A stretch of DNA of 64,000 bases from an uncultured Candidatus Melainabacteria bacterium. Its GTDB lineage: Bacteria; Cyanobacteriota; Vampirovibrionia; Gastranaerophilales; Gastranaerophilaceae. The DNA is taken from NCBI GenBank assembly GCA_934754775.1, contig CAKVIM010000002.1, positions 62,001-126,000 of the forward strand. The letters run 5' to 3'. Positions within the stretch are counted from its first letter, which is position 1; the number at the start of each line of letters is the position of its first letter. Positions 42,186-51,477 of the stretch are shown one piece after another. The notes below the pieces were generated by a model. It searched no databases and was not told where the DNA came from. It saw only the letters and a program-made list of their open reading frames with translations. Both the position numbers and the translations under genes were made by a program.

Positions 42186-43385
42186 TTAACTCATATAAGA
42201 CTGGAATAGCGGCAGATACAAAGCCAACGCCATTACAAGTACTATACTACCAATTACGATAAGCATAATTGGTTCAATCATTTTGGTCAAAGTATCAATA
42301 ATACCATCCAAAGTTCTATCAAGGAAGTTTACACCTTTTTCAAGCATATCACCCAAACGACCTGATTGTTCACCGGTTGCAACCATAAACAAAAGCATCT
42401 TCGGCACAATCTTTGTCGCCTTAAACGCCTGCGACACCTGCAAACCTTGTTGTACCTTAATGATTGCACCACTCATCTTGTTTCTTAAAACTGAGTTCGT
42501 CAAAGTGATTACCGCCAAGTGCAAGCAGTCAACAATCGGAATACCTGCTTCATAAGACACACTCAATACAGACATAAAGTTTGAATAGTTTGAATAAAGT
42601 ATCAAATTATTCAACAAAGGTATTTTCAATACAAGTTTGTCAAGAACATTTCTTGCAGGCTGCCAATTTAATATAAGAAAAACAAAACCAATAAATGCCA
42701 CAATAAATAGCGGAATTGTGAACCAATACGTTTTTAAATAATCACCCGCATTAATCATCATTGAAGTAATAAGCGGTAACGCTTTTTCTTGTTGTTCAAA
42801 CATTTCCTTAAAGGCAGGGAATACAAACACGAGCATTACAATTGTAATTACGAACGCCAAAACAACAACGAACATCGGGTACATAAGAGTTCCGATAACT
42901 TTGCTCTTAATATTTGCTTGTTTTGTCAAAAGATCCTTTATACGACCCAAAGTTTTTTCCAATTCACCGGATTCTTCACCGGCCTTAATCAAACCGATAA
43001 AAATATAACCGAATACTTGCGGATAACGTGCCAATGTATCAGCAAAAGTAGAACCTGCCATAATCTGCGTTTTCAAGATTTTTGACATATTACGAATCTT
43101 TTGTTTAGCGGCTTCTTGCTCCATAAACATCAAGGATTCAACAGCAGGAATACCTGATGTCAACAGGATTTGAAGCGTCGAGATAAAGTCAATCTTCTCA
43201 CTAAGGCTCAACTTAGAGATACTTGCAGACTTCTTCATCTTCGCATCACTAAATTCATTAATCTGAGTCGGCACAAGTCCCATCTTACGGATTACATCTC
43301 TTGCATCCTTCAGGTTAGTAGCCGTAATTTCACCTTTCACGACTTCTCTACCTTGTTTTAATGCTGTATAACTATATATTGGCAT
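42186..43385 (-). CDS. pilC: Type IV pilus / type II secretion inner-membrane platform protein
   Basis: A 399-residue GspF-family protein with two T2SSF domains: FISTLQILLTSGIPAVESL with an early GYIFIGLIKAGEESGELEK, and later SNFMSVLSVSYEAGIPIVD with LLFMVATGEQSGRLGDML. Three membrane helices are visible, including VVVLAFVITIVMLVFVFPAF. It starts MPIYSYTALKQGREVVKGEI with GAAGAGG upstream. It lies directly after pilB. Confidence 0.95.
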   Translation of the reverse strand: MPIYSYTALKQGREVVKGEITATNLKDARDVIRKMGLVPTQINEFSDAKMKKSASISKLSLSEKIDFISTLQILLTSGIPAVESLMFMEQEAAKQKIRNMSKILKTQIMAGSTFADTLARYPQVFGYIFIGLIKAGEESGELEKTLGRIKDLLTKQANIKSKVIGTLMYPMFVVVLAFVITIVMLVFVFPAFKEMFEQQEKALPLITSMMINAGDYLKTYWFTIPLFIVAFIGFVFLILNWQPARNVLDKLVLKIPLLNNLILYSNYSNFMSVLSVSYEAGIPIVDCLHLAVITLTNSVLRNKMSGAIIKVQQGLQVSQAFKATKIVPKMLLFMVATGEQSGRLGDMLEKGVNFLDRTLDGIIDTLTKMIEPIMLIVIGSIVLVMALALYLPLFQSYMS

Positions 43386-43405
43386 ACAAACCTCTTCTTC
43401 TAGTT

Positions 43406-45475
43406 CTAGTCACTCGCATAACCTAATACTCTGATAAATTCACTTGTTGTCGTCACACCGTTCATAATGTGATTCAAACAAGAATACTTCAAAGTATTCA
43501 TACCCGCAGCTACAGCTGCTTCTTCAATTTCGATATCGTGAGCTCCTTGAGCAATCAATCTCTTTATCTCACGAGTTATCGGCATAATCTCATAAATCCC
43601 CAAACGTCCGGCATAACCAAGATAACCGCACTCTTTACAGCCTTTCTTCTTATACAATTTTGTTTTGAGTAATTGTTCCTGCATCTTAGGGTCTGTTGTA
43701 ATATGTTTTACTTCCTCTTCAGTCGGGAAATACCCTTCTTTACAGTGGTCACAAAGCTTTCTTACCAAACGTTGAGCGATTACACCGGTCAATGTTGATG
43801 ATACCAAATAATCTTTTGCACCCATTTCAATCAAACGTGTAACAGTTGCAGCAGCTGAGTTTGTGTGAACTGTACTCAAAACGAGGTGGCCGGTCAAAGC
43901 AGCTGAAATAGCAACTTCCAAAGTTTCAAAGTCACGAATTTCACCGATAAGTATAATATCGGGGTCTTGTCTTAAAATTGCTCTCATGCAAGATGCAAAA
44001 GTAATATCAGCCTTCGGATTAACCTGTGATTGGTTAATACCTTCAAGTTTAATTTCTATCGGATCCTCAATAGTCGTAATATTAACGTCTTCTTTGTTAA
44101 GAGATTTCAATATTGTATACAAAGTCGTTGTTTTACCTGAACCGGTAGGCCCTGAAGTCAAAATAATTCCGTTCGGACACTGAACCATATCGTGGATTTT
44201 TTCGATATCACTTTCAGACGCACCGGCAATTACCATTTTGTCGCCCGCTGCCTTCAAGCTTACAGCCGGAGCCAAAATACGAATTACAACTTTTTCTTTA
44301 CCGGAAACAGGAAGTGTATTTATACGAAAATCGTACATTCTATCGTTATATTTAATAGAGAATGTACCATCCTGAGGACGTCTGTGCTCGGCAATATTCA
44401 TTCTTGCCAAAACTTTAAAACGAGTGATTACGGCCTGTTCAATACTTCCCGGTATTTCAAGCACTTTTTTCAAAATACCGTCAGAACGTACTCGCACAAC
44501 ATAGTATCCGATACGTGGCTCAATGTGAATATCGGATGCTTTTGCATCAATTGCGTCAGTGATAATTTTGTAAACAAATTTTGCGACATTACCGCTTGCA
44601 TCCTGAAGCTCTTTTTCTACCTGCGTCCATAAAGACTCTTCGTTATTAAATTGTGCGGCTTCTTCCTCAATACTTTGAATAATACGTTCTGTTTCTTTTG
44701 CAGCCTTTTCAGTCTTTTTGAGCATAAAGTATTCTTTCAAATACTGCTCAAATTCAAAATACGGTATGCAATACACATTCAGCGAACGCCCCGTTGAAAG
44801 CGAGATTTCACGAATTGTATACTTATCGTCAGGATTAACCATCGCAACAGCAAGTTTATTGTCTTCCATTGACATAATAATTGTCTTTTTCTTTTCGACA
44901 AAATCGTCCGGAAGAAGTTTCAGAATGCTGTTATCAACTACAATGTTTGATTTTGAAATAACTTCACAATTATATTTCTTTTTCAAATAAGAAACTATTC
45001 TCTCATAGCTTAAATAATCCTTATCATAAAAAACGCCGTCTAACGGAATATTTTTTTCTTCAGCAATCGTTTCACACTCTTCAAGCTGAGCTCTCGTTAT
45101 CCAACCGATAGTGACAAGCATCTCTTCCGGCGAAACCGGTTTCGGCTCCGATTTTGGCTCCGGCTTCGGTTCTACGTTAGCCGACTGTGGTTCATCTTTT
45201 GATTGAATAAGTTTATTCACATAGTTATAAACATCGTCAAATATCGCATCACTAACCGGAATCGGTTCAATTCCGCCATAAGTCTGAACTTTTTTCTCTA
45301 CAGTTTCACGAATTGTTTCTATATTTTTTAAACTTGATTGGCTGATAATTGTGTACAGTTTTCCTTGTCTTTTATCAACTGGAATAAAACCTGATGATTT
45401 CATCAGGTTTAATTCAAAATTATTAACGTATTCTTTTCTAATACTACTTTTTAATTTTTCCAGTTGATTAGACAT
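43406..45475 (-). CDS. pilB: Type IV pilus assembly ATPase (GspE/PilB family)
   Basis: A 689-residue assembly ATPase. The N-terminal two-thirds include MshEN/GspE_N-type domains (MLVTIGWITRAQLEECETI). The ATPase core has ASDIHIEP, Walker A GPTGSGKTT, DPDIILIGEIRDFETLE and the HTN-S motif VHTNSAAATV. The zinc-binding CDHC...CKECGYLG loop is intact. It runs into pilC with a 20-nt gap and follows the secretin by 3 nt. Confidence 0.96.
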   Translation of the reverse strand: MSNQLEKLKSSIRKEYVNNFELNLMKSSGFIPVDKRQGKLYTIISQSSLKNIETIRETVEKKVQTYGGIEPIPVSDAIFDDVYNYVNKLIQSKDEPQSANVEPKPEPKSEPKPVSPEEMLVTIGWITRAQLEECETIAEEKNIPLDGVFYDKDYLSYERIVSYLKKKYNCEVISKSNIVVDNSILKLLPDDFVEKKKTIIMSMEDNKLAVAMVNPDDKYTIREISLSTGRSLNVYCIPYFEFEQYLKEYFMLKKTEKAAKETERIIQSIEEEAAQFNNEESLWTQVEKELQDASGNVAKFVYKIITDAIDAKASDIHIEPRIGYYVVRVRSDGILKKVLEIPGSIEQAVITRFKVLARMNIAEHRRPQDGTFSIKYNDRMYDFRINTLPVSGKEKVVIRILAPAVSLKAAGDKMVIAGASESDIEKIHDMVQCPNGIILTSGPTGSGKTTTLYTILKSLNKEDVNITTIEDPIEIKLEGINQSQVNPKADITFASCMRAILRQDPDIILIGEIRDFETLEVAISAALTGHLVLSTVHTNSAAATVTRLIEMGAKDYLVSSTLTGVIAQRLVRKLCDHCKEGYFPTEEEVKHITTDPKMQEQLLKTKLYKKKGCKECGYLGYAGRLGIYEIMPITREIKRLIAQGAHDIEIEEAAVAAGMNTLKYSCLNHIMNGVTTTSEFIRVLGYASD

Positions 45476-45478
45476 AAT

Positions 45479-47347
45479 CTATAAACTATCTGCGACAGAA
45501 CCTTCTCCATCATTAATTATCTTAGGTGTAAGCATAATTACCAACTCTGTTTTAGTCTTGCTTGTTGAAGTTGATCTAAACGCTGCACCAATTATCGGCA
45601 AGTCACCTAACACAGGGATTTTGTTAACAGTCTTTTGTTCGCCTTCCTGTATCAAACCTGCGATAACAAGCGTTTCACCATCTTTAACTCTAACATTTTT
45701 TAAATCCAAGTTTCTTCTGCTTAACAAAGTAGCTTGCAAATCTCTCGGAGCATCCTTTCCAGCTTCACTCACAGTTGTAACTTGACCGGCTTCTGTTGCA
45801 TATTCCGGTTTGATGTTCATTGTTACATAACCATCAGGAGAGATAAACGGTGTCATAGTAACTTTTATACCCTTATCTGAACCGATTGTGTATGTTCTTT
45901 GAACAGCACCGATTGTACCAACACCTGTACCAGCTGAAGATAAGAACTCAGATGTAACTTTTTCTACATAGTCTTGAGTCAAATCAATTACAGATTCTTG
46001 ACCATTTGTTACCAAAAGTTTCGGATTAGCAAGAACTCTTGCTTTTTTATTTTCTATTAAATAATTCATTTGCCATGTAATATAAGGACCATTTGCATAC
46101 CATTGTTCACGAGGCAAGTAAATTTTTTCCTTTGTAGTTAAATCACCCGGTTTGGTTCTTTCTAATTCAATCAATTTTGCAGTACCAGGGCCACCGCTTC
46201 TACCGCCGGTTGTACCGGAACTATTAAATGTAACACCCCAGTTCTTTGACTGTACTTCCCAGTTGTTAGTAAATTCTTTGCTGCCATCTTCTGAAAGTTC
46301 AACAATTGAAATTTCTACATAAGCTTGAGGTTGCTTCACATCATTATCTTTAATAAATTTTTCTACCATTTGTATTTGTGCAGCAGAACCGCCCATCAAA
46401 GTAATTGTACCTCTTTGCGGGAAGTATGCTACAGAAAGGTTTTGTACATCAAAAGGAGCTGCAACTGAACCAGAAGCTGATGATGCAACTGAACAAGCCA
46501 AAACGCCTTCGCCCAATTTCAAATCATTTCCGGATGAGCTTGTTGAAGCTGCACCACCGGTCATTATACCAGCTGCACCACCGGTTGTTCCTACACCAGG
46601 TGTCGGAGGGATAGGTTCTTGATCACCACCGCCATTGTCACCACTTTTAACTCCTCTTGATGGTAAAAGCATATTACAAATCATATCTGCCATCTCAGCA
46701 GGAGTTGTATGGTTTACAGCAAACGTTTTTGACAAAGGTTCTCTATCCAATTCGTCGATAACCTTTTGAACAATCGCTGCATCTGATTTCATACCAAACA
46801 CGATAATTTCATTTGTCGCAGAGTTAACTGTTGCAGCGTTGATGCTTGACATACCGGCTTTCTTCATACCGAAAATATTTTTGTTTAAGAAAGAAGCAAT
46901 GCTTGCTGCACTAACATACTTAACAGGGAATACCATCATTTCTTGTCTTGAAAATGCTGCGTTATCTGCACTGTCTTTAGAAATAACAACAAGTGTATTA
47001 TTTTGTGTATAGTAGTTTAAGCCTGCAACCTGTAATACTAGATTGAATGCATCATTTATAGGCATATTAACCAAGTCTAATGTAACTTTTCCATCAACTG
47101 AAGAGTGGAAAACAACGTTCATGCCGGCTTTATCAGCAAACATTCTAAGAACTTGTTTTACATCAGAATCCCTCAAAGAGAGTGTAATTTTATCGTTTCT
47201 GTTAGTTAAATGCACATCGCCGGAAAGCACCATTGAGCTTGAATACGGCGTAGCCGCTTCAGCTGTTGAGACCGCTAACCCCGAAGGCGTTACAAATGCC
47301 AACAATAGTGCTGCTGACAAAACTTTCTGTATATGGCTATATCTCAT
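45479..47347 (-). CDS. pilQ: Type IV pilus / type II secretin (PilQ/GspD family)
   Basis: A 622-residue outer-membrane channel with a signal peptide (HIQKVLSAALLLAFVTPSGL). The N0-type domain is ISLSLRDSDV-like (LSLRDSDVKQVLRMFADKAG), followed by the VFPVKYVSAASIASFLNK N1 segment. A Gly/Ala/Ser-rich linker spans about residues 230-275. The secretin core has AYVEISIVELSEDGSKEF, DGETLVIAGLIQEGEQ and IPVLGDLPIIGAAFR. It overlaps the PilP-like gene by 4 nt. Confidence 0.95.
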   Translation of the reverse strand: MRYSHIQKVLSAALLLAFVTPSGLAVSTAEAATPYSSSMVLSGDVHLTNRNDKITLSLRDSDVKQVLRMFADKAGMNVVFHSSVDGKVTLDLVNMPINDAFNLVLQVAGLNYYTQNNTLVVISKDSADNAAFSRQEMMVFPVKYVSAASIASFLNKNIFGMKKAGMSSINAATVNSATNEIIVFGMKSDAAIVQKVIDELDREPLSKTFAVNHTTPAEMADMICNMLLPSRGVKSGDNGGGDQEPIPPTPGVGTTGGAAGIMTGGAASTSSSGNDLKLGEGVLACSVASSASGSVAAPFDVQNLSVAYFPQRGTITLMGGSAAQIQMVEKFIKDNDVKQPQAYVEISIVELSEDGSKEFTNNWEVQSKNWGVTFNSSGTTGGRSGGPGTAKLIELERTKPGDLTTKEKIYLPREQWYANGPYITWQMNYLIENKKARVLANPKLLVTNGQESVIDLTQDYVEKVTSEFLSSAGTGVGTIGAVQRTYTIGSDKGIKVTMTPFISPDGYVTMNIKPEYATEAGQVTTVSEAGKDAPRDLQATLLSRRNLDLKNVRVKDGETLVIAGLIQEGEQKTVNKIPVLGDLPIIGAAFRSTSTSKTKTELVIMLTPKIINDGEGSVADSL

Positions 47348-48006
47348 CGTCTTTCCCCTCCGAATTTTTTACTCAAATTAGAAACATCATTGTGATTCAA
47401 AGTTCCTTCTGTAAGAATTTCTCCAATACCAGCTTTGTACACATTGTTTCCGAGTTTAACAGTTACACTGTCCTGCATAATATTCAAAACTTTGTAATTA
47501 TTTACCACATCACCCTTCTTAACAAGATAATCATTTCCTTCAATATTCAAAATAGCTGAAGGGCTGTATCTGTCATACAAAATACCTGACACAATCGTAT
47601 CCATAACTCTTGCTGCGTCAGAATTTTCATTGACAGCTTCAGGTGGCTCTACCAAATCAAATTTTGGCACATCGCTGACAGAACTTCCACCTATATCTCT
47701 ATATGGCAAAAACGGGTTTGCTTTAACTGTTCCCGTTGGAATTGCTATCACATCTTTTTTAGAACTTGCCGCCGCTATAGGAGAAGTTGCCAAAGCAAAC
47801 ATTCCGTCCGCACCATTTTGATTAGCACTAATTTTGCCCACCAAACCGCAAATTAAGGCAACCGGAGCAATAACACAGCACAAAACTGCAGTTACCAAGG
47901 TTTTCCTTGAAAACTTGCAGTTACGAATAGTTCTGGCAATCAACTCATCTGCTGACAAAGTCGATATATCCACGCTACTCTTTTCTTTCTTAATATAACT
48001 ACGCAT
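47344..48006 (-). CDS. PilP-like pilus assembly protein
   Basis: The start is the ATG at 48006 (the frame's first codon, a GTG two codons earlier, is not favoured). It has 220 residues: a cytoplasmic N-terminus with a basic patch, one membrane helix (TLVTAVLCCVIAPVALICGL), and a periplasmic domain with SGILYDRYSPSAILNIEGN then DYLVKKGDVVNNYKVLNI, matching the PilP beta domain. It overlaps pilQ by 4 nt. PilM, PilN and PilO equivalents are not seen next to it. Confidence 0.8.
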   Translation of the reverse strand: MRSYIKKEKSSVDISTLSADELIARTIRNCKFSRKTLVTAVLCCVIAPVALICGLVGKISANQNGADGMFALATSPIAAASSKKDVIAIPTGTVKANPFLPYRDIGGSSVSDVPKFDLVEPPEAVNENSDAARVMDTIVSGILYDRYSPSAILNIEGNDYLVKKGDVVNNYKVLNIMQDSVTVKLGNNVYKAGIGEILTEGTLNHNDVSNLSKKFGGERR

Positions 48007-48081
48007 ATTCACTCTATACTTCTAACTTGCTTCTCTATCTACTCAAATATATACTACTGTGAAATGTTTTTCAATCATTTG

Positions 48082-48111
48082 TTTATACTATTACGTTCAA
48101 TTCTTGTTCAA
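48082..48111 (-). promoter_or_regulatory. Promoter of the pilP-like/pilQ/pilB/pilC operon
   Basis: TTGAAC (48106-48111) and TATAAA (48082-48087) on the minus strand, 18 nt apart, about 75 nt before the PilP-like start. It separates this operon from the upstream secreted protein gene. Confidence 0.5.
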
Positions 48112-48177
48112 ATTTCAGTAAAACTAGTAAAAACACTCCTACACTATCATACCATACTTTCATGATATTGCAAATTT

Positions 48178-48756
48178 TTATTGATACCTTACATAAGCGT
48201 AAGCATTGAAATCTAAAGAGCCAAAGATTATTTTTACAAACCTGTCATTATATGGAACTAACTTTACAAAATCAAGTTCGTCCGAATCATAATCATCTTC
48301 AGTTTCATTGGCTTTAACCTTGCCTTTAAAAAATTGTGATTGATATAAATTCAGATAAATGTCGCCATTTTTATCTCTTTCTGCAGTTACCTTATAAAAT
48401 CCCTTATCGAGCGGAGCCTCGTCAATAATCAAATTGACGGGTATATTCAAAAGCAACCCGTCTTTATTCTTAGACAAGTGTTCTTGAAGCGGAACGTCTT
48501 TATTAGGAGCTAAGTCGGGGTGCAAACTTGTCCCCCCGCCGCTAATTTTTTTAATCTTTCTTTTTTTCTGTTTCTCTTCTTTTTGTTTCTGTTTAGCTTG
48601 AAGAGCATCCATAACTTGCTCAAACTCTTGATTAGTTATAGATTTTTGCCCGTCCCAAGCGTGGTCAACTCCGGAAAAATCATCCCATTCATCAGCAAAA
48701 CAAACTGATGATAACATACAAAATATCGCAATAAAAAAACAAACTTTCTTCTTCAT
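48178..48756 (-). CDS. Secreted hypothetical protein
   Basis: A 192-residue protein with a signal peptide (KKVCFFIAIFCMLSSVCFA) and a mature start DEWDDFSGVDHAWDGQ. The middle is Lys-rich (QKQKEEKQKKRKIKK), and the end is beta-rich (IIFGSLDFNAYAYVRYQ). No family is recognised. A -10-like box sits 6 nt before the ATG and no ribosome binding site is visible. It precedes the pilus operon, but it has its own 3' gap and a separate promoter follows. Confidence 0.6.
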   Translation of the reverse strand: MKKKVCFFIAIFCMLSSVCFADEWDDFSGVDHAWDGQKSITNQEFEQVMDALQAKQKQKEEKQKKRKIKKISGGGTSLHPDLAPNKDVPLQEHLSKNKDGLLLNIPVNLIIDEAPLDKGFYKVTAERDKNGDIYLNLYQSQFFKGKVKANETEDDYDSDELDFVKLVPYNDRFVKIIFGSLDFNAYAYVRYQ

Positions 48757-48851
48757 ACTAATAATATATAACTAAAAAACACTTAAAGTAAACAAAAAAC
48801 TTTTAATTTTTCAAAATATCATGTATAATAATTTTTAGAGAGAGAATAATA

Positions 48852-50513
48852 ATGACTGATTCAAACCTTATAATAATTATCGTAGCTTTCGTAGTGGCGG
48901 TTATAGCTATTTACATTCTGTATTCTATCATCTTGTATCAAGGTGGTGGCGGAAATAAAGGCGACGAATTACAACTTTCTACAAAAAACATTCTAGAGCA
49001 AGTGGAAGTACTGTTCGACAAACAAGAGTACTCACTGGTTCAGCTGCTCGCAACAAAATATTTGGACAGGGTTCCGGGACATATCGAAGTAAGAATCTAT
49101 CTTGCTAAAGCTTATTATGAAGATAAAAAATACAATCAAGCAATCAAACAATGTGCAATTATTCTCAAGAAAAAATCAAACAGCATTGAAACTCGTCAAC
49201 TTTTAGGCAACTGCTACATAAAAAAACATATGCCGACAAAAGCAATAAAAGAATTTGAAGCAGTTTTTGAAAGCAAAAAAAATGACAAGCTTGTCGTTAG
49301 AACTTTAGCAGAACTCTACAAAGAAACAGATCAATTATTCTCCGCAATCACTATGTACGAAGTTCTTTCAGGGCTTATGGATTTAGACGAAGATGTTGCA
49401 GATATACAGTCAATCTTAGCAGAACTCAACGAAGAAGTTCATGATTACCCTGCTGCATTTGAAGCTTACAAAACTCGTCTCGGCATTTATCCGAACGATG
49501 TGAACACAAACCGCAAGCTAACAGAATTATACATAAAGATTAAGAATTATCCGATTGCAATTGAAACATTACAATATATGTTAACATTTGTAACCGATGC
49601 AAAAACTCTACTTTGGATATACGAAACACTCGTAACATTGTACGTTGAATCAGAAGATTACCAAAAAGCTATCGATTGTTCAGAAAAACTTCTTGATATT
49701 CAAGGCTCTGACAAATTCAAAGTAAGAAACGACATCGCAAACTTCAACATCAAGCTTGACAGAATGGGCGAAGGTATCACTATCTTAGAAGATTTAGCAA
49801 TGATGTCACAAAACGGATTTGATGTAACTTTAGAACTGGCAGACGCATACATTCGCACAAAAGAATATCAAAAAGCTATCGAAAAATACAACATTTTACT
49901 TGATAAAGCAACTCCAAGAGAAGCTAAAACAGTTAATCTGTTGCTTTGCGAACTATATATCACGTGGGCTATTGATATGGCCGAACAAAATAAAATGGAT
50001 GAATCATATGAATATCTTAAGAGTGCTATGCAATTCAACGCAATAAATCCAGAAATTTATTACAATGTAGCAAAGAATTACTACAAGCAAAAGAATTACA
50101 CAAGTGCGATAGAATCTGTAAATCAGGCTATTGAATATGATAAGCAAAATGATTATAAAGCAAAATATCTGCTACTATTATCAGAAGCACATCACCAACT
50201 CGGTAATTTCTTTGAAGAAAAGAAAGCACTTACCGACTTGCTAAAATTTGACGAAAAGAACCCTAACGGTTTGTACCGTGTCGGGCTTATGTATGCAGCC
50301 CAACACGATATCAAAAACGCAGAAGAAGCTTTCAAAAAAGCAATTATGTATGATCCGGAATTGCTTCAGGCTAAATATAACCTTGCTCTTTTATATGAAA
50401 ATAATAATAGAGATAAAGCAAAAGAACTTTATATGGAAGTTCTTGAGCAAGATCCGTCATTCGAAGAAGCTAAGAGAGCTTTAGCCGATTTATCGACTTC
50501 AGATTTCTACTAA
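48852..50513 (+). CDS. Membrane-anchored TPR-repeat protein
   Basis: A 553-residue protein with one N-terminal membrane helix (LIIIIVAFVVAVIAIYILYS) and then about a dozen TPR units, such as VRIYLAKAYYEDKKYNQAIK, AIETLQYMLTFVTDAKTLLW, and the C-terminal GLYRVGLMYAAQHDIKNAEE. TPR proteins act as scaffolds, and this one sits at the membrane. It is divergent from the secreted gene and pilus operon. A TATAAT box lies about 20 nt upstream with a GAGAGAG run before the ATG. Confidence 0.85.
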   Translation: MTDSNLIIIIVAFVVAVIAIYILYSIILYQGGGGNKGDELQLSTKNILEQVEVLFDKQEYSLVQLLATKYLDRVPGHIEVRIYLAKAYYEDKKYNQAIKQCAIILKKKSNSIETRQLLGNCYIKKHMPTKAIKEFEAVFESKKNDKLVVRTLAELYKETDQLFSAITMYEVLSGLMDLDEDVADIQSILAELNEEVHDYPAAFEAYKTRLGIYPNDVNTNRKLTELYIKIKNYPIAIETLQYMLTFVTDAKTLLWIYETLVTLYVESEDYQKAIDCSEKLLDIQGSDKFKVRNDIANFNIKLDRMGEGITILEDLAMMSQNGFDVTLELADAYIRTKEYQKAIEKYNILLDKATPREAKTVNLLLCELYITWAIDMAEQNKMDESYEYLKSAMQFNAINPEIYYNVAKNYYKQKNYTSAIESVNQAIEYDKQNDYKAKYLLLLSEAHHQLGNFFEEKKALTDLLKFDEKNPNGLYRVGLMYAAQHDIKNAEEAFKKAIMYDPELLQAKYNLALLYENNNRDKAKELYMEVLEQDPSFEEAKRALADLSTSDFY

Positions 50514-50677
50514 ACATCCTCGGGAATATAGATTACCGCATCGCTCAGATAGTTTCTAACATCTTCCGAGCCGGAAAACCTTGGTACAATCCGCTGGTAA
50601 TCTTGCACAATAGAGATAATGTCCTCAACAGACATTTTGATAATTCGTCTTTCACCTGATTCAATAATTCTTGCCAT
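50510..50677 (-). CDS. 55-residue hypothetical protein downstream of the PPTase gene
   Basis: A small frame with a GAGGAAAC ribosome binding site 4 nt before the ATG. The sequence begins MARIIESGERRIIKMSVEDI and ends SDAVIYIPEDV, predicted mixed helix and strand. It lies 60 nt after the phosphopantetheinyl transferase stop, and its last 3 nt overlap the TPR stop codon in opposite orientation. I recognise no family. The strong ribosome binding site and typical composition support it. Confidence 0.65.
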   Translation of the reverse strand: MARIIESGERRIIKMSVEDIISIVQDYQRIVPRFSGSEDVRNYLSDAVIYIPEDV

Positions 50678-50737
50678 TTTTACGTTTCCTCTTCTACATT
50701 TAAGTTAACGGCAAAAATCTCGCAAACTTTAGCAGAA

Positions 50738-51271
50738 TCAAGCGTTTGCGTTAGGAAAAATCTCTCCGCTTTGAATATAAATCTCAAAATTTTCCTGAAT
50801 ATTTACACTGGCTGCTGTGATTACATAATCCTCAAAATGTAATTTTTTAAAACACTGTGCAGGTTTCCCAAGTTTATATTCAGCCTCATACTTTGTCCAC
50901 TCGTTATAAAAATCTTCCAACGTATTACACTTAAATCCCATGCGTTTTGAAATATCCTCAAAACCACGCAACTTAATCTTTTCTATATCAATACCACAAT
51001 CATAATCAGAAAACGCCAACGCAACAAAGTCATTACTATGACTTATACTAAAAAACTTCGCCCTATTTTTAAGAAACGGCTTTTTGCCATTAAAAATAAT
51101 TTTTCTATCTTCAATCTGATAAAAATCACGCAAAATTCTATCCACCATTAGGTACGAAAAGCAGTGCTCGTTCCATTTTTTCGGGTTAGAAATCTCTTTT
51201 TTCTGAAACTCCTTCAAAAGAGTTTCATGAACATTATCCGCATCAACTATCTCAATTACAAAAATATCCAT
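50738..51271 (-). CDS. 4'-phosphopantetheinyl transferase (Sfp type)
   Basis: It attaches phosphopantetheine from CoA to carrier proteins. The Sfp signature is intact: CGIDIEKIK (metal-binding Asp/Glu) and FYNEWTKYEAEYKLGK (W-x-KxEA). The preceding FFSISHSNDFVALAF is also typical. The 177-residue product starts at the ATG at 51271 (MDIFVIEIVD); a 6-residue upstream extension has no valid start. A TATAAT box sits 6 nt before the ATG with no ribosome binding site, so the mRNA may be leaderless. Confidence 0.88.
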   Translation of the reverse strand: MDIFVIEIVDADNVHETLLKEFQKKEISNPKKWNEHCFSYLMVDRILRDFYQIEDRKIIFNGKKPFLKNRAKFFSISHSNDFVALAFSDYDCGIDIEKIKLRGFEDISKRMGFKCNTLEDFYNEWTKYEAEYKLGKPAQCFKKLHFEDYVITAASVNIQENFEIYIQSGEIFPNANA

Positions 51272-51277
51272 AGGTCG

Positions 51278-51283
51278 ATTATA
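51278..51283 (-). promoter_or_regulatory. -10 box 6 nt before the PPTase ATG
   Basis: TATAAT on the minus strand with a 6-nt spacer CGACCT to the ATG. No Shine-Dalgarno sequence is present. Confidence 0.5.
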
Positions 51284-51302
51284 GAACAAAGGAACAAAGG
51301 AA

Positions 51303-51410
51303 TAAAGGGGGGGGGTAAAGGGGTAAATATATTGGGCTGGGCGTAGGACTACAGGTTGAGCGTATTGGGCTAGGCGAGAAACTACTAGTAGGTTGGGCTT
51401 TCAGCCCAAC
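51303..51410. repeat. Poly-G/TGGGC repeat element with GTTGGGCT hairpin
   Basis: A nine-G run (51307-51315) is followed by two units with the TTGGGCTnGGCG and ACTACTAG-type core, then a hairpin GTTGGGCT / AGCCCAAC (51392-51410). The order matches the array at 19750-19984. Confidence 0.75.
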
Positions 51411-51421
51411 AATAACAAAAA

Positions 51422-51458
51422 AGTAGTGGCGGAAATGCTTCGCATTTCCGCCACTACT
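51422..51458 (-). terminator. Terminator of fusA
   Basis: A 17-bp stem AGTAGTGGCGGAAATGC / GCATTTCCGCCACTACT with a 3-nt loop. T-rich sequence follows on the minus strand. Confidence 0.85.
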
Positions 51459-51477
51459 AAAATATTTATCTACTCAA

